Of a DNA stretch of 62,000 nucleotides, positions 1 to 11,770 are shown in pieces. The position numbers and the translations under genes were made by a program. This stretch comes from Branchiostoma floridae. Lineage: Eukaryota; Chordata; Leptocardii; Amphioxiformes; Branchiostomatidae. Positions within the stretch are counted from its first letter, which is position 1; every line of letters begins with the position of its first letter. The notes beneath the pieces were generated by a model. It was not told where the DNA came from. It did not search any database and was given only the letters and a program-made list of their open reading frames with translations. Location of the stretch: the NCBI RefSeq assembly GCF_000003815.2, contig NC_049983.1:18102760-18164759 (forward strand). Direction: 5' to 3'.

Positions 1-25
1 ATACTAGAGAAATATTGAATCATAC

Positions 26-3000
26 CCTGTACAGCCTTATTCTCCTTCTTCAGGGCATCAAGGGCCTCAACGCCCTCGTCAAAGACATTCTTCAGCTTCA
101 GAAGCTCGGTCTGGTAGGCGCGGTGCTCCTTCTGCGATGTCTCCAACTCGTTGCCAAGAGATTCCGCCTTCTGCCTCCACTCGGCGGTCTGTTTGTCGAC
201 CAGACGCTGCTTCTTCTCCAGCTGAGACGCCAGTGTGTTGGCCTTTTCCACATCCAACATCAGGTCCTCCACCTCGCCAGCCAACCTGTTCTTGGTCTTC
301 TCCAGGCTGGCGCACTTGGCGTTGGCGGACTCAACCTGCTCCTCAGCGTCTTGCAGTCTGGCTGCCAGCTTCTTCTTGGCCTCCTCCAACTCCTCTGTCC
401 TCTGGATGGCGTCGGTCTCGTACTTGGAGCGCCAGGCCGCCACCTCAGAGTTAGCCTTGGCCAGATTGCGCTGAATCTCGGACTTGGCCTCCTGCTCCTC
501 CTCCAGGGACTCACGCAGAGCATCGCAGTCGGACTGAGTAGCACGCAGCTGGTGAGCTAGGCCGTTCTTGCCCTTGGTCTCCTCCTCGAGCTGACGCTTG
601 ACTTCCTCCATCTGCTGTGTGAGCATGCTCTTGGTTCTATGAATAAGAAAAATGATAAGTCATTTATAGTTTTTATCACTTCATTGAATACAATGACTAG
701 ACGACATGTTGTGCCATTTTTTTTCGAATCTCCAATCATGTACCTGCTGAGCTGGTTCCCGACTCCTTCTGACTCTTCCAGCTGGCGCTGCAGGTCGTTG
801 TTCTCGGCGGTCAGGCGTGTCTTCAGTGATCCCAATTCTTGTGCGACACGGGCATTCTCCTCCAGCCTCTGGTTAGCCTCTACGTATTGATCCTCAAGCT
901 GCTTGTTCATTTTCTCAGCTTGGACCTGAAACAGAGTTTTTATACATAAGGAATAGGAAATGCGACAAGACACGGTAGCAAGGGTGATGATGCGGGTCTA
1001 TCATCAAAATGCATTTTTATATTTGATAAATGATGAAACATTGTCAAATAGAAACTCATATTCACTATCGTAATGTAGGAATAAAAAAGGCATAGGCACG
1101 GATATATCATTGCACCAACCTTCTGCTTGGTGACTTGCTCAACGTTAGAAGCCAGGTCATCGACCTCCACCCTGAGGGAGTTCTTCTCCTTCTCCAGCTT
1201 GGTCTTGGCCCTCTGCAGGTTCTCGACTGACTCAGTCATGTCCGCCACGGTGTCGTTGTGCTTCTTCCTCAAGCTGGCGGTGGCAGCTTCATGGCCAATG
1301 GTAGCCTCCTCCAACTCACGACGAACCTGTTATGTGATCACATGCGTTGTCCAATGTAAAATACGTTCCGTTTTGTGCATCATTATAATTATTTTATTTA
1401 TGTAAGAGGAGGTTGGTTCTGAGGGAGGTAACCGAGATTGATGGATGCTATTGATAAAGTGAACAGAAATAGACTATTTGTTACCTTCTGGAGCTCGGCC
1501 TCGCGCTTCTTGTTCTGCTCAACCTGGGCAGCTGTGGCACCGCTAGATTCTTCCAGCTTCTCACCGATGTCCTCCAACTCACGCGAGAGTTCGGCACGCT
1601 GCCTCTCGAGCTGTATTTGTTGATTGATATTTGATTAATATTTGTGGTATCATAACAGTACACTAACGAAATTTGCGGGAATATAACTTGGCAACCAGTA
1701 CCTGCGTACATTTAATAATAGGAATGGTCAGTTGTACTAATGATCATGAAAACGTGGGGTTTTCGCATAATGCGCAAATTTAGAATGTTGATTCTTTTGA
1801 TTTACTCGTGTACCGTACCTTTGCACGAGCCGCTCTTTCTGTCTCCAGTTCCTCCTCCAGCTCCTCGATCCTGCCCTGCAGCTCCTTAGTCTTCTTCTGC
1901 TGCTGAGTTGCCTGGGAAGTCTCGTCCTCAACCTTAGTGTTCAGGGCGTTGATCTCGAACTCCTTCCTATATGGGTCATTCAAAGGGATCGTTTTGAATG
2001 GCGTATTAGATACTGACATTTGAATGAAGTCAAAACAAATGAAATTTGAATAGTATATCTGATTAGATGCAATTCACTTACTTCTTGTACTTCTCCTCCA
2101 GCTCGACCTTGTAACGCTCCAGCTCAACCACCAGATCCTGGGCGTTCTTCAGGTCGTTCTCCAGCTTCCTCTTGACGCGGTCAACATCCGCACGGATCTT
2201 CTTGTCGTGCTCAAGATTGTCCTCAAGCTGAAGGAATCGAGTAAGCATCTCACTTTTGCGGAAGGTAATTAGAACAAAATCACAGCTTATATGAACATGC
2301 AGAAGACGAGGACGTATAGCTTTGTTAACTACTCACTGTCCCAGGAATCGAAAATATTCGCAGGATGGTGTTTTTGATTTGAACACAATGTATATCTTAC
2401 GTCATCCAAGGTCTGCTCCAGCTTGACTTTGAGTTTGGTGAGGTTCTGGGTCTTGTCTTCCTCGGACTGGAGGTCATCCAGGGTTTGCTGAAATAAATCA
2501 AATAGGATGTAAGTGACCTCATCGCCTACATTAAATGTCTATAACTATTTACTAGTGTGGGCCCTACAAGGGTCAATACGCATTGCATTAATGTCTCCAG
2601 TGGTTCTCGTTTTTACGAACAATGCAATGAAGCAATAGATTACTGCCTACCGCATTGAGCTCCTCCAGCTTCTTCTTCTCCCGGCCGAGCTTGCCGACCA
2701 GCTCGTCGTTCACGGCCACCTCCTCAGTCATGGCGCGCAGTTTGTCCTCCACCTCCTGCTTCTCCTTCTCCCTCTTGTTCAGCTTCAGTGTGATGGATTC
2801 AATCTCCTTTCTCATTTCGTCGCATTCCTGCTCCGCCTGTGTAAATGAAAGTAATACAAAATGGATCAATGGACAAGGAATGAAAGAATGTATAACTCTG
2901 GTGTAACAGTAACACAGACTTGGAACTCTACGAAAGCCAACATATCCTTTTCTTGTACATGTATTCGATGAAGTACTAATCTACGCTTGGTACGGTTGTA

Positions 3001-3635
3001 AAGATGCTAGAGTTGAAATGTCAATTAAAACTGGGCCTTATGTATGATGTTGCTCTTCAAGGACAGCTTGGTCATGTTTATGTAGACGTGGTATACTTCT
3101 GGAGCACCTTCATCTTCTTGGACTCCATCTGCCTGTTCTGGTCGGACACATCCTCCACGCGCTCCTCGATTTCCTGCAGCTGGGCGTCCAGTTCTGCCTT
3201 CTCCTTCAGCAGGGAGTTCACGCGCTCCTCGCCGTTCAGCATGATGTCTCTCTCCTGTGGAAGGAATTTAAACAGTTTTGGTAGGATACTATGATAGTCG
3301 ATTCAATACAGAGAAAATCTAATTCTAATGATGGTCACGGCAATAATATCCGAACATGTCTTGGGTGCACACGACATGCTATTAATAGTTTCCCTTCATT
3401 TAAACCATGGATGGGTATAGATACTTTATGAAGCTATACAAAAGGTTGGCCATTATTGTAATTGATTATACCTTGGTTTCTATACCACCATAGTATCACA
3501 ACGTAGATAGAAATATAATAATCTTACGTTGAAAAGAAGCTCATTGATCTTGTCCTTGGCGGCTTGGACGTCGTTATACTTTGCTTGCAACTCAGCACGA
3601 TCCTTGGTAACCTTCTCGTAGTGTTTTTCCATTGC
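26..3635 (-). other. Gene A rod exons 18-27 (S2 and part of LMM)
   Basis: Coding exons in gene order: 3528-3635, 3108-3254, 2651-2836, 2401-2487, 2082-2227, 1819-1966, 1485-1610, 1120-1326, 744-925, 26-636. They encode residues 855 to about 1,503, an unbroken heptad coiled coil rich in E, K, L and Q that dimerises and packs into the thick filament. Exon 27 (611 nt) is the largest exon and ends at a GTATGA donor at 20-25, so the window ends inside intron 27. Exon 27 of A carries a private stretch ([13 protein letters not shown]) where B, C and D read KQMTEWR followed by a cysteine. Confidence 0.93.
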
Positions 3636-6600
3636 CTAAATAAAAATGGAGTTAGCATAATCTTGAGCTCACAATCACCAGCAAACATGACACACACACA
3701 AAGTGTTTATATACAGAAGGGTTGAGTTTAGTTCTCTTGTAGTTGACAGTGCTGTATACTGTTGACTGATCGGCTACATTCAGATCGCCATATTTGATCA
3801 GGAACACGAATGTGATAATTGTTGTGTCGGTTCTACATTACAATTCATGGAACAGCTCGTCTTCGAATGTCGTAATTATGTTGTTGGTAATTAGCTTGTT
3901 GGTACTAACGCTCAAGAAATGGCTGATGACAACCCTATCGTTTAGTAACATACCGCGAATTTTATCTTGGTTTCCTTGAGAAGTTCTTCTGCCATGCCTC
4001 CAGTCAGCTTGGGCTGCAGCTTCTGGTACATCTTGATCCACCAGTCATCGCGCAGCCTGAACCATGCACGGATGTTGCGTTGCAGTGTGCCGACAGCAGC
4101 CCTAAAATGAGATAAATAACATTATCATATAGCCAGGCGCCGCGGACCAATCAGAAGGCCCCGTTCCACGTTGGTTATGACGCCGTAACACGTAGATTCA
4201 GGCCAGGCAGGTGGGTATCGCTCCCCTGATTGGTCAGAATGAATCGACACCGGCACCATTTTCTCAACATTATTACTGTTTACATTCCTTCAAATTTATT
4301 GAATATGTACAACTATAACTTAGGATTGAATAGCAACACACTTGTCCCAGCAGAAGGGAATTTGTCTTTATGTCAAGCCTTGGAAGTCTTGAATAAAGGA
4401 ATTTGGTGCTTAAATGGGTCAGTTTGGGTAGGCTATATGATAATAACGTTAATGCCCCGCCTTATCCTCGGTGTATATGGTGAGATAATCCCTGNNNNNN
4501 NNNNNNNNNNNNNNNNNNNNNNNNNNNNNNNNNNNNNNNNNNNNNNNNNNNNNNNNNNNNNNNNNNNNNNNNNNNNNNNNNNNNNNNNNNNNNNGTGCGA
4601 CCTCGGTGGTTTATTCGGTGGTTATCGCACCTGACCAGGGATTATCTCACCATATACACCTCGGGCCGGGGCATTAACCCTTTATTATATCTGGAACAAG
4701 CATGTACATGTACTAGGTAGCATTTATCAAGCGAAGTTAATGTAGGCAAAATCTGTGTAACCTAAAATTCGTATCAACATTAGCACAGAGAGAACTTTGT
4801 CTTTGCTGGTAAAAGCTATAACGTCATTATGGAAAAATAGACAACTCACCTTGCACCGAACATCTTCATGAACTTCTTTCTCGCGCTCTTGCCAAGTGCA
4901 CGAGCTTGCATTTTCACATAGATTTCGTTGACCTTCTCCTCGCGGATCTCCTCAAGAATAGCCAGGGTGCCAGCCTTGAAGAACACCTTGTTGAGACCAC
5001 AGGAATACCTGGTCTTCTCCAGCTTGATTTTGTCCAAGATCATCTGGCAGGCTTCCTTACCCTCCAAGAATTCGTTGGGGTCGAACAAGTCAGCGGCCAG
5101 GACCTTGTACCTGTAGGTGAAGATGGAATTTTTATATACATGACATCTTCTAGCGGCTAAAGCTAAGGTAACCAGATTATTTTCTACTGCCATGTATTTG
5201 ACATTGGCTGCAAAGGCACATATACCAAGCCATCATACAATGTATCTTTTGCACCTGTCGAAGAAGTCGGCATAGATGCTCCTGTTGGGGAATCCCTTCT
5301 GGCAGATACGGATACCCTCAAGTACACCGTTGCAAGTCAGCTGGTTGAAGACCAGAGGCCCGTCGATGATACCACCAGTCTTGATTTCGTTGGGGATCAG
5401 GCAACGCACAAAGCTGGGGTAGGTGGCGTGGAGGTTGGCCATCAGGGCACCAAGTTGCTCCTGTTTGAATTGAAAATACATAGTGAATTAACGAAGCAAT
5501 GTGTTTCAATTGAGGCGTAAGCGATGCAAGAGATATTGAAGTACCTTTCACTCACAATCAAATTAGATATTTGTTATGTGTTATTTGCTGGATAACATCT
5601 TACCCTATGAACACTGGTCACAGTCTGCATGGAGCCACTCTTCTTCCTCTTGCCACCGCTCTTGTCAGCTGCAAGATTAAGTTGAAATAATGTGTAACTA
5701 ACATTACACGGGTAACCTGACTCAAAGAACTATATTTAAAAGCATCAGTAAAACAGACAGTTATACGAAGATAACTGACCAGCCTGCTCTTCTGCTGTCT
5801 GGTAGTCTGCCCAAATGAAAGGCATGAGTGGGTTCTTGCTGCCCTTCAGCGTGATGACAGCGCTCTCGTTCACTGGGTCCTTGTTCTTGTCCAGCCAGTT
5901 GGAGATGTTGTAGGCCACAGGTCCGGCGTAGTGACCCAGCTCAAAGTGAGCCTCGTACTTCTTCTTGCCTGGCTTGGGCTTGCCGTACTTGGGATGCTTG
6001 CCCAGATGAGTGTTGTGCAGTTTCTCGATGAAGGTCTGGTCAGAGGCCTTAGGCATGATACACTGTTCCTCCAGCGTTGGCAGCAGACCTCCTTTCTGTA
6101 AACACACATCATTGTATACATCTGGTGACGTAGAGTCCAAATGTTAACAGCCAAGACCGGTAAGTGCAAAATGCACCAAGATGATGGCTTTCTATGGTTC
6201 ACGGGAAGACTTCACAATGACCAAAGTCCTCCGAATGTCATGAAATGTCATAGTAAATGTAATCTTTCTTTAAGGTGACTTTGACAGTGTATCGCCGGGA
6301 ATTTTGAGTCATACGTCAGTATATGACGTCTTTATTTGTAACTATTTTTACACATTTACCTGCTTTTGCTGAAGGCTTTTCACCGCCAAAAACAAAGAAC
6401 TCCTCTAACCTTCTCGATCAGCTCCAAGCAGGCGGCCAAGTCCATACCGAAGTCGACAAATGTCCATTCGATCTGCTCAGCCTTGTACTCCTCCTGCTCT
6501 TGTACGAACATGTGGTGGTTGAAGAACTGCTGCAGCTTCTCGTTGGTGTAGTTGATACAGATCTGATCGAGACTGTTGAGCTGGATAAACAAATTTGAAA

Positions 6601-9600
6601 CATGAAATCTATTTACAGAAACTAGAGACACCATCTACTATTTGATATGGGTATCATTTCTGTCACTTTCACTGTCAATTTTTGTCACTTTTTCGTGTTA
6701 CTGTCTGAAAAAGCTCACCTCGAAGATCTCAAAGCCAGCAATGTCCAGCACACCAATGAAGAAGGCTCTCTCGTGCTCAGTAGCCAGTGTCTCGTTACAC
6801 TTGTCGATCAGGTACTTGAAGATCTTGCCATAGATGCCCTTGGCCAAGCCACTAGTGGAGTTCATACACTGTTGAGCTGTCTGGCCCTTGGTCACAAACT
6901 CGTTGCCGACCTTGACACGTGGCTTCAAGATGTTGTTCAAAAGTTGCATGCCATCGACGCCGAACATACGGCCTCCTTTCTCCGCAGCTGTAAAGTGATA
7001 ATAGGTAACGGATTGTTTTGGTATGATCTCACATAAAACATAATTATTTGGATGGTTGGTCTTTACAAAGGCGAAAAGATTTTACCACCTATATAGTACA
7101 GAATAGGAAGCTTTGTTTTACCACAACATACATGATAGCCGGTAACCCACGTGAAGTCATAACCAAGTTTCATTTTTAAATTTGAGTGGCAACGATGTAA
7201 ATATTGAGATATGTTGGAACAGCGAGAACTTACGAGCAGGATCTTCGCAGTCTCCCTGGTCTTTCTTGTCTACGTATGTCAGATTTCCTATATGCAGGAT
7301 GCCGGCACAGAAGTCGTACACACTGTTCTTTTCCTCGTTCGAGAAACCCAGGATGTCGAAACCCTCGTCGGTCAGGCCCATCTCCTCCTGGTCGTTCATA
7401 CCTGCCACGGTGTACACACCCTCCTTGATGAAGTGATACTGGGAGGGGTCCGTGCCAGTCATGATGCGCTCTGTATGAAAGAGAAATAGGATTGAATCAC
7501 GGTTAATACACACTTCACGTAGCTGCCCCATTCTGTAAACAACAAAGTGTGATGAATATTTCGACTAAGCTTGCGTGAATTTTTTTTTGGTGAACGCCAT
7601 TTTTCGTATCTTATCAAAATTACATTATGCATTACTATGAACATCGGCTAATTAAAGCGTACATTTGTATTAGTACTTGTAACAAGTTGTGAAGCTATTT
7701 TTTTTACTGTAAACGAAGTTAAGCTATCTATAACAGTTTTCGCAGGTAAGCTATCTATAGCAGTTTTCCCGTTTTTGTTCATCCATCTACGTAGCGTTAG
7801 CCACTTGGGCGTTCCTTACCCGTGACAGCCGGGATTCCGTTGGACATGATCAGGAAGAAGATGTGGTAACCACGCTCCATGCCGGGCAGCTGATCCACAA
7901 CACGGGACTTCTCCAGCAGGTCTGGATGTATTAAAAAAAGTGAGTGACTTAAATGTATGTATCTATTAATGGTGTAACGTTATTGCATCTTGATGATTTG
8001 TGATATGTTAAATAATACCATGACTAACTTAAAAGATATTCTAAATATATACCTTTGAATGACCCCCAATTTTTTTAGAAAACATGAAACTTTTTAACAA
8101 CAATGTATGAACATTACTAATGAACATGTTCATACCTGTCCTGCTTTGCAAAATCATTTGTTATCACGGCGCTATAAACAGTCACAGTACGTGGATATGA
8201 TGCGTTACTCGATAGAATACTGTCTTATTTGAAGGAATTTTGTGGTTGAAATAGTCAATCAATACTGAGTTAGCTTTCAGTAAGCTTGTAAGGAATGAAT
8301 AGGAATCACGGTACGTACAACTTTCGATGTCAGCTCCGGACAGCTTGCCTGGTTTCGTAAAGTGGATACGGATGAATTTACCCTGGAGGTGGTCAATGAA
8401 AACATGAAAGCTTTTACCGTCTTCTTATTACATAGTTAACACAGAAAAAAATGTTTTTTATTGGAGGTTGACATGTACTAATGAATAAATGCAGTACATA
8501 TGTACTTGGAATGATCTGACATTCAAGCTGCAAAGCAATATTTACACTATTGGTATCTTTATCATCATAATATAATGGTAATCGCATTTAAGGTCACTAG
8601 AAAGTAGCCTGCTGTACTTACGAATCGGGAGGAGTTGTTGTTCCTCACAGTCTTGGCGTTACCAAAAGCCTCCAGTACAGGGTTAGTCTGCACGATCTGC
8701 TCCTCTAGACCGATCTGTAGAAATAGTAAAACAAGCAAACATATAATAACTATAGATATGTGTAATATTGACGTATTTGTAGACGATCATTTGCGATTCT
8801 TCTGCAAAGATATTCTAAGTCAAATATCATCTTGCTAGTTCTGTCAGTTCTGTAGAACCACTGTCGGAAACCGCGACGGGAACCAATTATGAACATTGAA
8901 ACCTTTGGCGAGAAATGTTCATGAACAGTATTACTCTTTTTTATGGCACCATCGCTGAGCTTTGATGCAAAAGTACCCAACTAAATGGCTAAAGCTGTGC
9001 TAGCCTTTTTTTAAAACGAGTCCCTTGCCAGTATATGTTTAACGCTTTTGTATTAAAGACTTGCCTTCTTCTCCTGGCCACCACCGGGAGTTCCGGAAAC
9101 CATGGCCAGGTACGCAATAACCTTCTTCGTGTTCTCAGTCTTCCCGGCACCAGACTCGCCGCTGATTTAGAGGCAAAATGTATCATAGTTACAATGGAGT
9201 ATATTTTGTCGAGAACGTTGAACAGTATTTAGATTAAATAAAGTCAATAGTACAAGAAACTTTAAAATTACATATACTATGAAAAGATCTTACGTGATGA
9301 GGCAAGATTGGCACTGGCGTTCTAAAAGAAGGATAACAAACATACCGATTAGTAGACATGGTAGATACAAGGTTTTATGGTCATTTTCCTATAGAATTCC
9401 TCTTTTTACATAGTAAGATAATTGCTAGAAGCATTCACCATGCAATTTGCAAAATGAATAAATGTACCGAGTTTATTCCAAAAGCAAATAACAGCATCAG
9501 CTAAAACATGCAAGCCTACAAGCCTACAAGCCTACCCCAGAACACTGTCCGGGAACACATACGTCCTCTGAATGGCATCCCTGGCGACTTGTTTTAACCA

Positions 9601-10989
9601 ACCGAAATTCATTTTCCATCTTATGTTGGTATTTACTCGAGCAATTTACTGGTAGATCCTTAAGGTCCTTTCATCACAAGCATGAGTTAGACTTTAAAGG
9701 TAAGCATAAAGCCCTACTGACTCACCTGCCAACATGTTCTGGTAGGCATTGTCCACCACGCAGAAGAGATGGGGCGGCACCTCCGTACGCCTCTTGCCGC
9801 GGTACGTGTCAACCACGTTCGGGGTATAGATGGGCAGAAGCTTGAATGGGTTGATCACGACGCAGAACAGGCCGGAGTAGGTCTAGAAAAAATAGGAACT
9901 TTTTGAATGATGTTCTTGTCTTGAAATGTAAATTTGAAATAATTCTTCCACTTATCTTTTAGTCCAAACCGTTTGGTTACTCTGCAAATTATCAAAATAA
10001 TAACTAATTTTTTCGCATGTGAAGATACGGTTTCAAACTGACTTGAACTCTGAAGGTCATTTTGTTTTGAGATTTGTTTTTGAAAGAATTTTGACGGATA
10101 AGCGGGTCTATTCACAGAGTGTAAAATGCAGCTACTCATGTGGACCACTTAATTCAATGATACTCACGTAGATGAGAGTGTTCTCATAACGCTCCCTCAG
10201 GTTCCCCAGCACAGCGGCCTCGTGCAGGAAGGTCATGTTCACCATGTCCTCTGCGCAGGCGAACTTGGAGGGGTTCTGCGGCAACAGCTTGGACTTCTTG
10301 ACGACAACAGTCTGGTGGGAAAGAAATTCGAAACTTCAAAACTTCGTATCTTTAAACACAATGGAGCCCTCGTTACAAGTAGCCGAACATGGCCTCCCTT
10401 CCTTCCCCCAACCATGGTTAGGAATGGGTTTGGGAGGATATCGTCAGAGATTAATTCGTGGTTGGCACGGTTGGTTGGTTGGACGGATACGCCAGCCGAA
10501 TGTGCAAATTTTGAAAACATTTATTTGTGGACTAGAGGTATGGAATAGGCCGGCCTGTAATTGGCTGTTTGTCTTCTTAATGACAACAGTTGTGGAAATT
10601 TGAAACTTCATATCTTCAAGTTTACAGAACTCAGATATATAACAGGAAGTCACATGATGTCACCATACTACAGCGTCCGATAACTGTGTAAGCATAGTAC
10701 TCAATGAACAACAAGCAACGAAAAATGATGATCAAACAGTGAAAGTTAGTTTGACAATGACTAGCCTCTGACAAAACAAACTCACCGCTCCTCCAGCAGC
10801 CACGCAGGTGACGTCATCACCTTTCTCGCTCTTGGCTTCGACCTTGACAAAGATCTCCTTTTTATCAGGAGCCCAAAAGTTCTTCTTGGGGTCGTAGGGA
10901 GCCGTCTTCAGCGCTCGCATGACGTCCGGTTTCCCCGCGAGGAACCATTCGGACGGCTGGTCCATGAGTGACGGACCGTAGGCAGGCAT
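26..10989 (-). CDS. Gene A: muscle (class II) myosin heavy chain, 3' end beyond the left edge
   Basis: This gene encodes the actin-activated ATPase motor and filament-forming rod of thick filaments in striated muscle. Twenty-six coding exons are visible, encoding residues 1 to about 1,503 of an expected 1,923; the last eight exons lie off the left edge. The start is the ATG at 10989, in the sequence context used by genes B and C and preceded by a UTR splice acceptor at 11037-11038. All visible exons equal those of gene B in length and phase, and I saw no stop or frameshift. Oddities are a GC splice donor after exon 6, a fold-back element with an assembly gap in intron 16, and a partial duplication of exon 3 in intron 2. 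Residues 1-68 match gene C almost exactly, whereas exon 16 resembles gene B. Confidence 0.95.
4449..4677. mobile_element. Fold-back (MITE-like) element in intron 16 of gene A
   Basis: The left arm, 4449-4494, and the right arm, 4636-4677, are inverted copies of about 42-46 bp, both starting TTAATGCCCC on their outer ends and sharing GTGTATATGGTGAGATAATC. Inside, after the gap, lies a second hairpin at 4595-4630 that starts GTGCGA and ends TCGCAC. The intron is 748 bp here against 160 bp in gene B, so the block and its surroundings were inserted. No transposase is visible. I could not define a convincing target-site duplication. Confidence 0.7.
4495..4594. other. Assembly gap (100 N) inside the fold-back element
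   Basis: Exactly 100 N, placed between the two arms of an inverted repeat. The hairpin probably blocked sequencing or assembly, and the real length is unknown. Confidence 0.98.
9063..9064 (-). other. GC splice donor after exon 6 of gene A
   Basis: The exon ends AAGAAG and the intron begins GCAAGTC, the classical strong GC donor. Genes B (GTAAGT) and C (GTGAAA) use GT here. The matching acceptor is a normal AG before exon 7. Confidence 0.88.
9511..9534. repeat. CAAGCCTA x3 in intron 4 of gene A
   Basis: Three perfect tandem copies of an 8-bp unit. Confidence 0.85.
10293..10625. repeat. Partial duplication of the exon 3 start inside intron 2 of gene A
   Basis: The segment around the exon 3 acceptor (about 10293-10352, plus-strand CTTCTTGACGACAACAGT) recurs at about 10573-10620 (CTTCTTAATGACAACAGT), followed in both by similar intron sequence (GAAACTTC). 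About 200 bp of unrelated sequence lies between. The second copy is a dead exon edge: it lacks the rest of the exon. Confidence 0.6.
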
Positions 10990-11538
10990 GGTGGCTCTTT
11001 GGTTGGAGACTCACACCAAGGAGAAAGAAGAGGAGACTGCAGCTGGCGGGACGGGGATAGAGGTTGTTGAAGTATTTATTTATCTTATGCGATATAAAGG
11101 ATATATTCAGTTAAACGCATAATGGAATAAATTGTTTGACCTTGAACTAGACCGGGAAATAATATCGCTTTTCCATGAAATTAAACTAGTACCAATTCTG
11201 ATGCCAAAACAATTCAGGGTTTATAATACTTCGTGGTAACAGATATCACTATATGCGATATTAAGGATATGAGAGATCTTTATGAGATATCATTTTATGC
11301 GATATAAAGGATAGATTCAGTTTAACTAAAAAAAAATACAATAGATTGTTGGAATGTTAAGAAAACGCTTTAAACTTGAACTAGAGCAGGAAATAATGTT
11401 TTTTCAAATGAATTAAGCGAGTCCATGGCACCAATTCTGATGCCAAAACAATTTAGGGTTTATAATACTTCGTGGTAAGAGATATCACATAAAGTGAAAT
11501 GTACGCTTGATGTATTCACATAATCTCCAAACACTTAC

Positions 11539-11770
11539 CTTCAACTGGCAAAGCTGTGAAAGATTAGTGGCCGTCCCGTCTTATATACGCGAATCTCATG
11601 AGCATGATATGTCACAGTAATGTGCCGTTTAAGCACATGGAAGCACTTGCATGATGCTCTATTGGTGAGTTAACAATTAGGTCCTTCGTTCTATTGGTCG
11701 CTTCGTTAATTCGATGTTCAAGGCCACTCTACAATTAGCAAACTTGACTGATTGCTGTCGCAGCTGTGTT
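11539..11770 (-). promoter_or_regulatory. Gene A core promoter and 5' UTR exon 1
   Basis: The TATA box (TATATAA on the minus strand) is at 11581-11587. Two inverted CCAAT boxes (ATTGG on the plus strand) are at 11661-11665 and 11693-11697, and a CAGCTG E-box, the MyoD-type core, is at 11761-11766. Transcription should start near 11557. The non-coding first exon ends at 11539 with GAAG followed by GTAAGTGT, and splices to the acceptor at 11037-11038. This arrangement is shared with genes B and C. Confidence 0.8.

Larger units (their letters stand above)
4102..4849 (-). other. Expanded intron 16 of gene A
   Basis: Besides the fold-back element, this intron has GACCAATCAG at 4143-4152 and its inverse CTGATTGGTC at 4226-4235, a 10-bp perfect inverted pair about 70 bp apart in a GC-rich block not seen in the other copies. 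The right part, 4680-4849, is plain AT-rich intron. Confidence 0.6.
3954..10989 (-). other. Gene A motor and neck exons 2-17
   Basis: Coding exons in gene order: 10786-10989 (exon 2, with UTR to 11036), 10168-10311, 9726-9882, 9294-9321, 9065-9161, 8622-8714, 8319-8382, 7820-7921, 7234-7470, 6719-6987, 6410-6580, 5780-6095, 5604-5668, 5255-5460, 4850-5110, 3954-4101. The P-loop GESGAGKT is at residues 179-186 (exon 6), switch I NNNSSRF at 235-241 (exon 7), and DIAGFE at 457-462 (end of exon 11). The relay helix fills exon 12. Lysine-rich loop 2 (GGKRKK) is in exon 14, and the reactive cysteines C692 and C702 are in exon 15. The converter and first IQ segment are in exon 16. The second IQ segment and the head-rod proline, about P835, are in exon 17. 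Exon 13 ends with the motif FIWADYQ, shared with gene D rather than with B or C. Confidence 0.93.
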
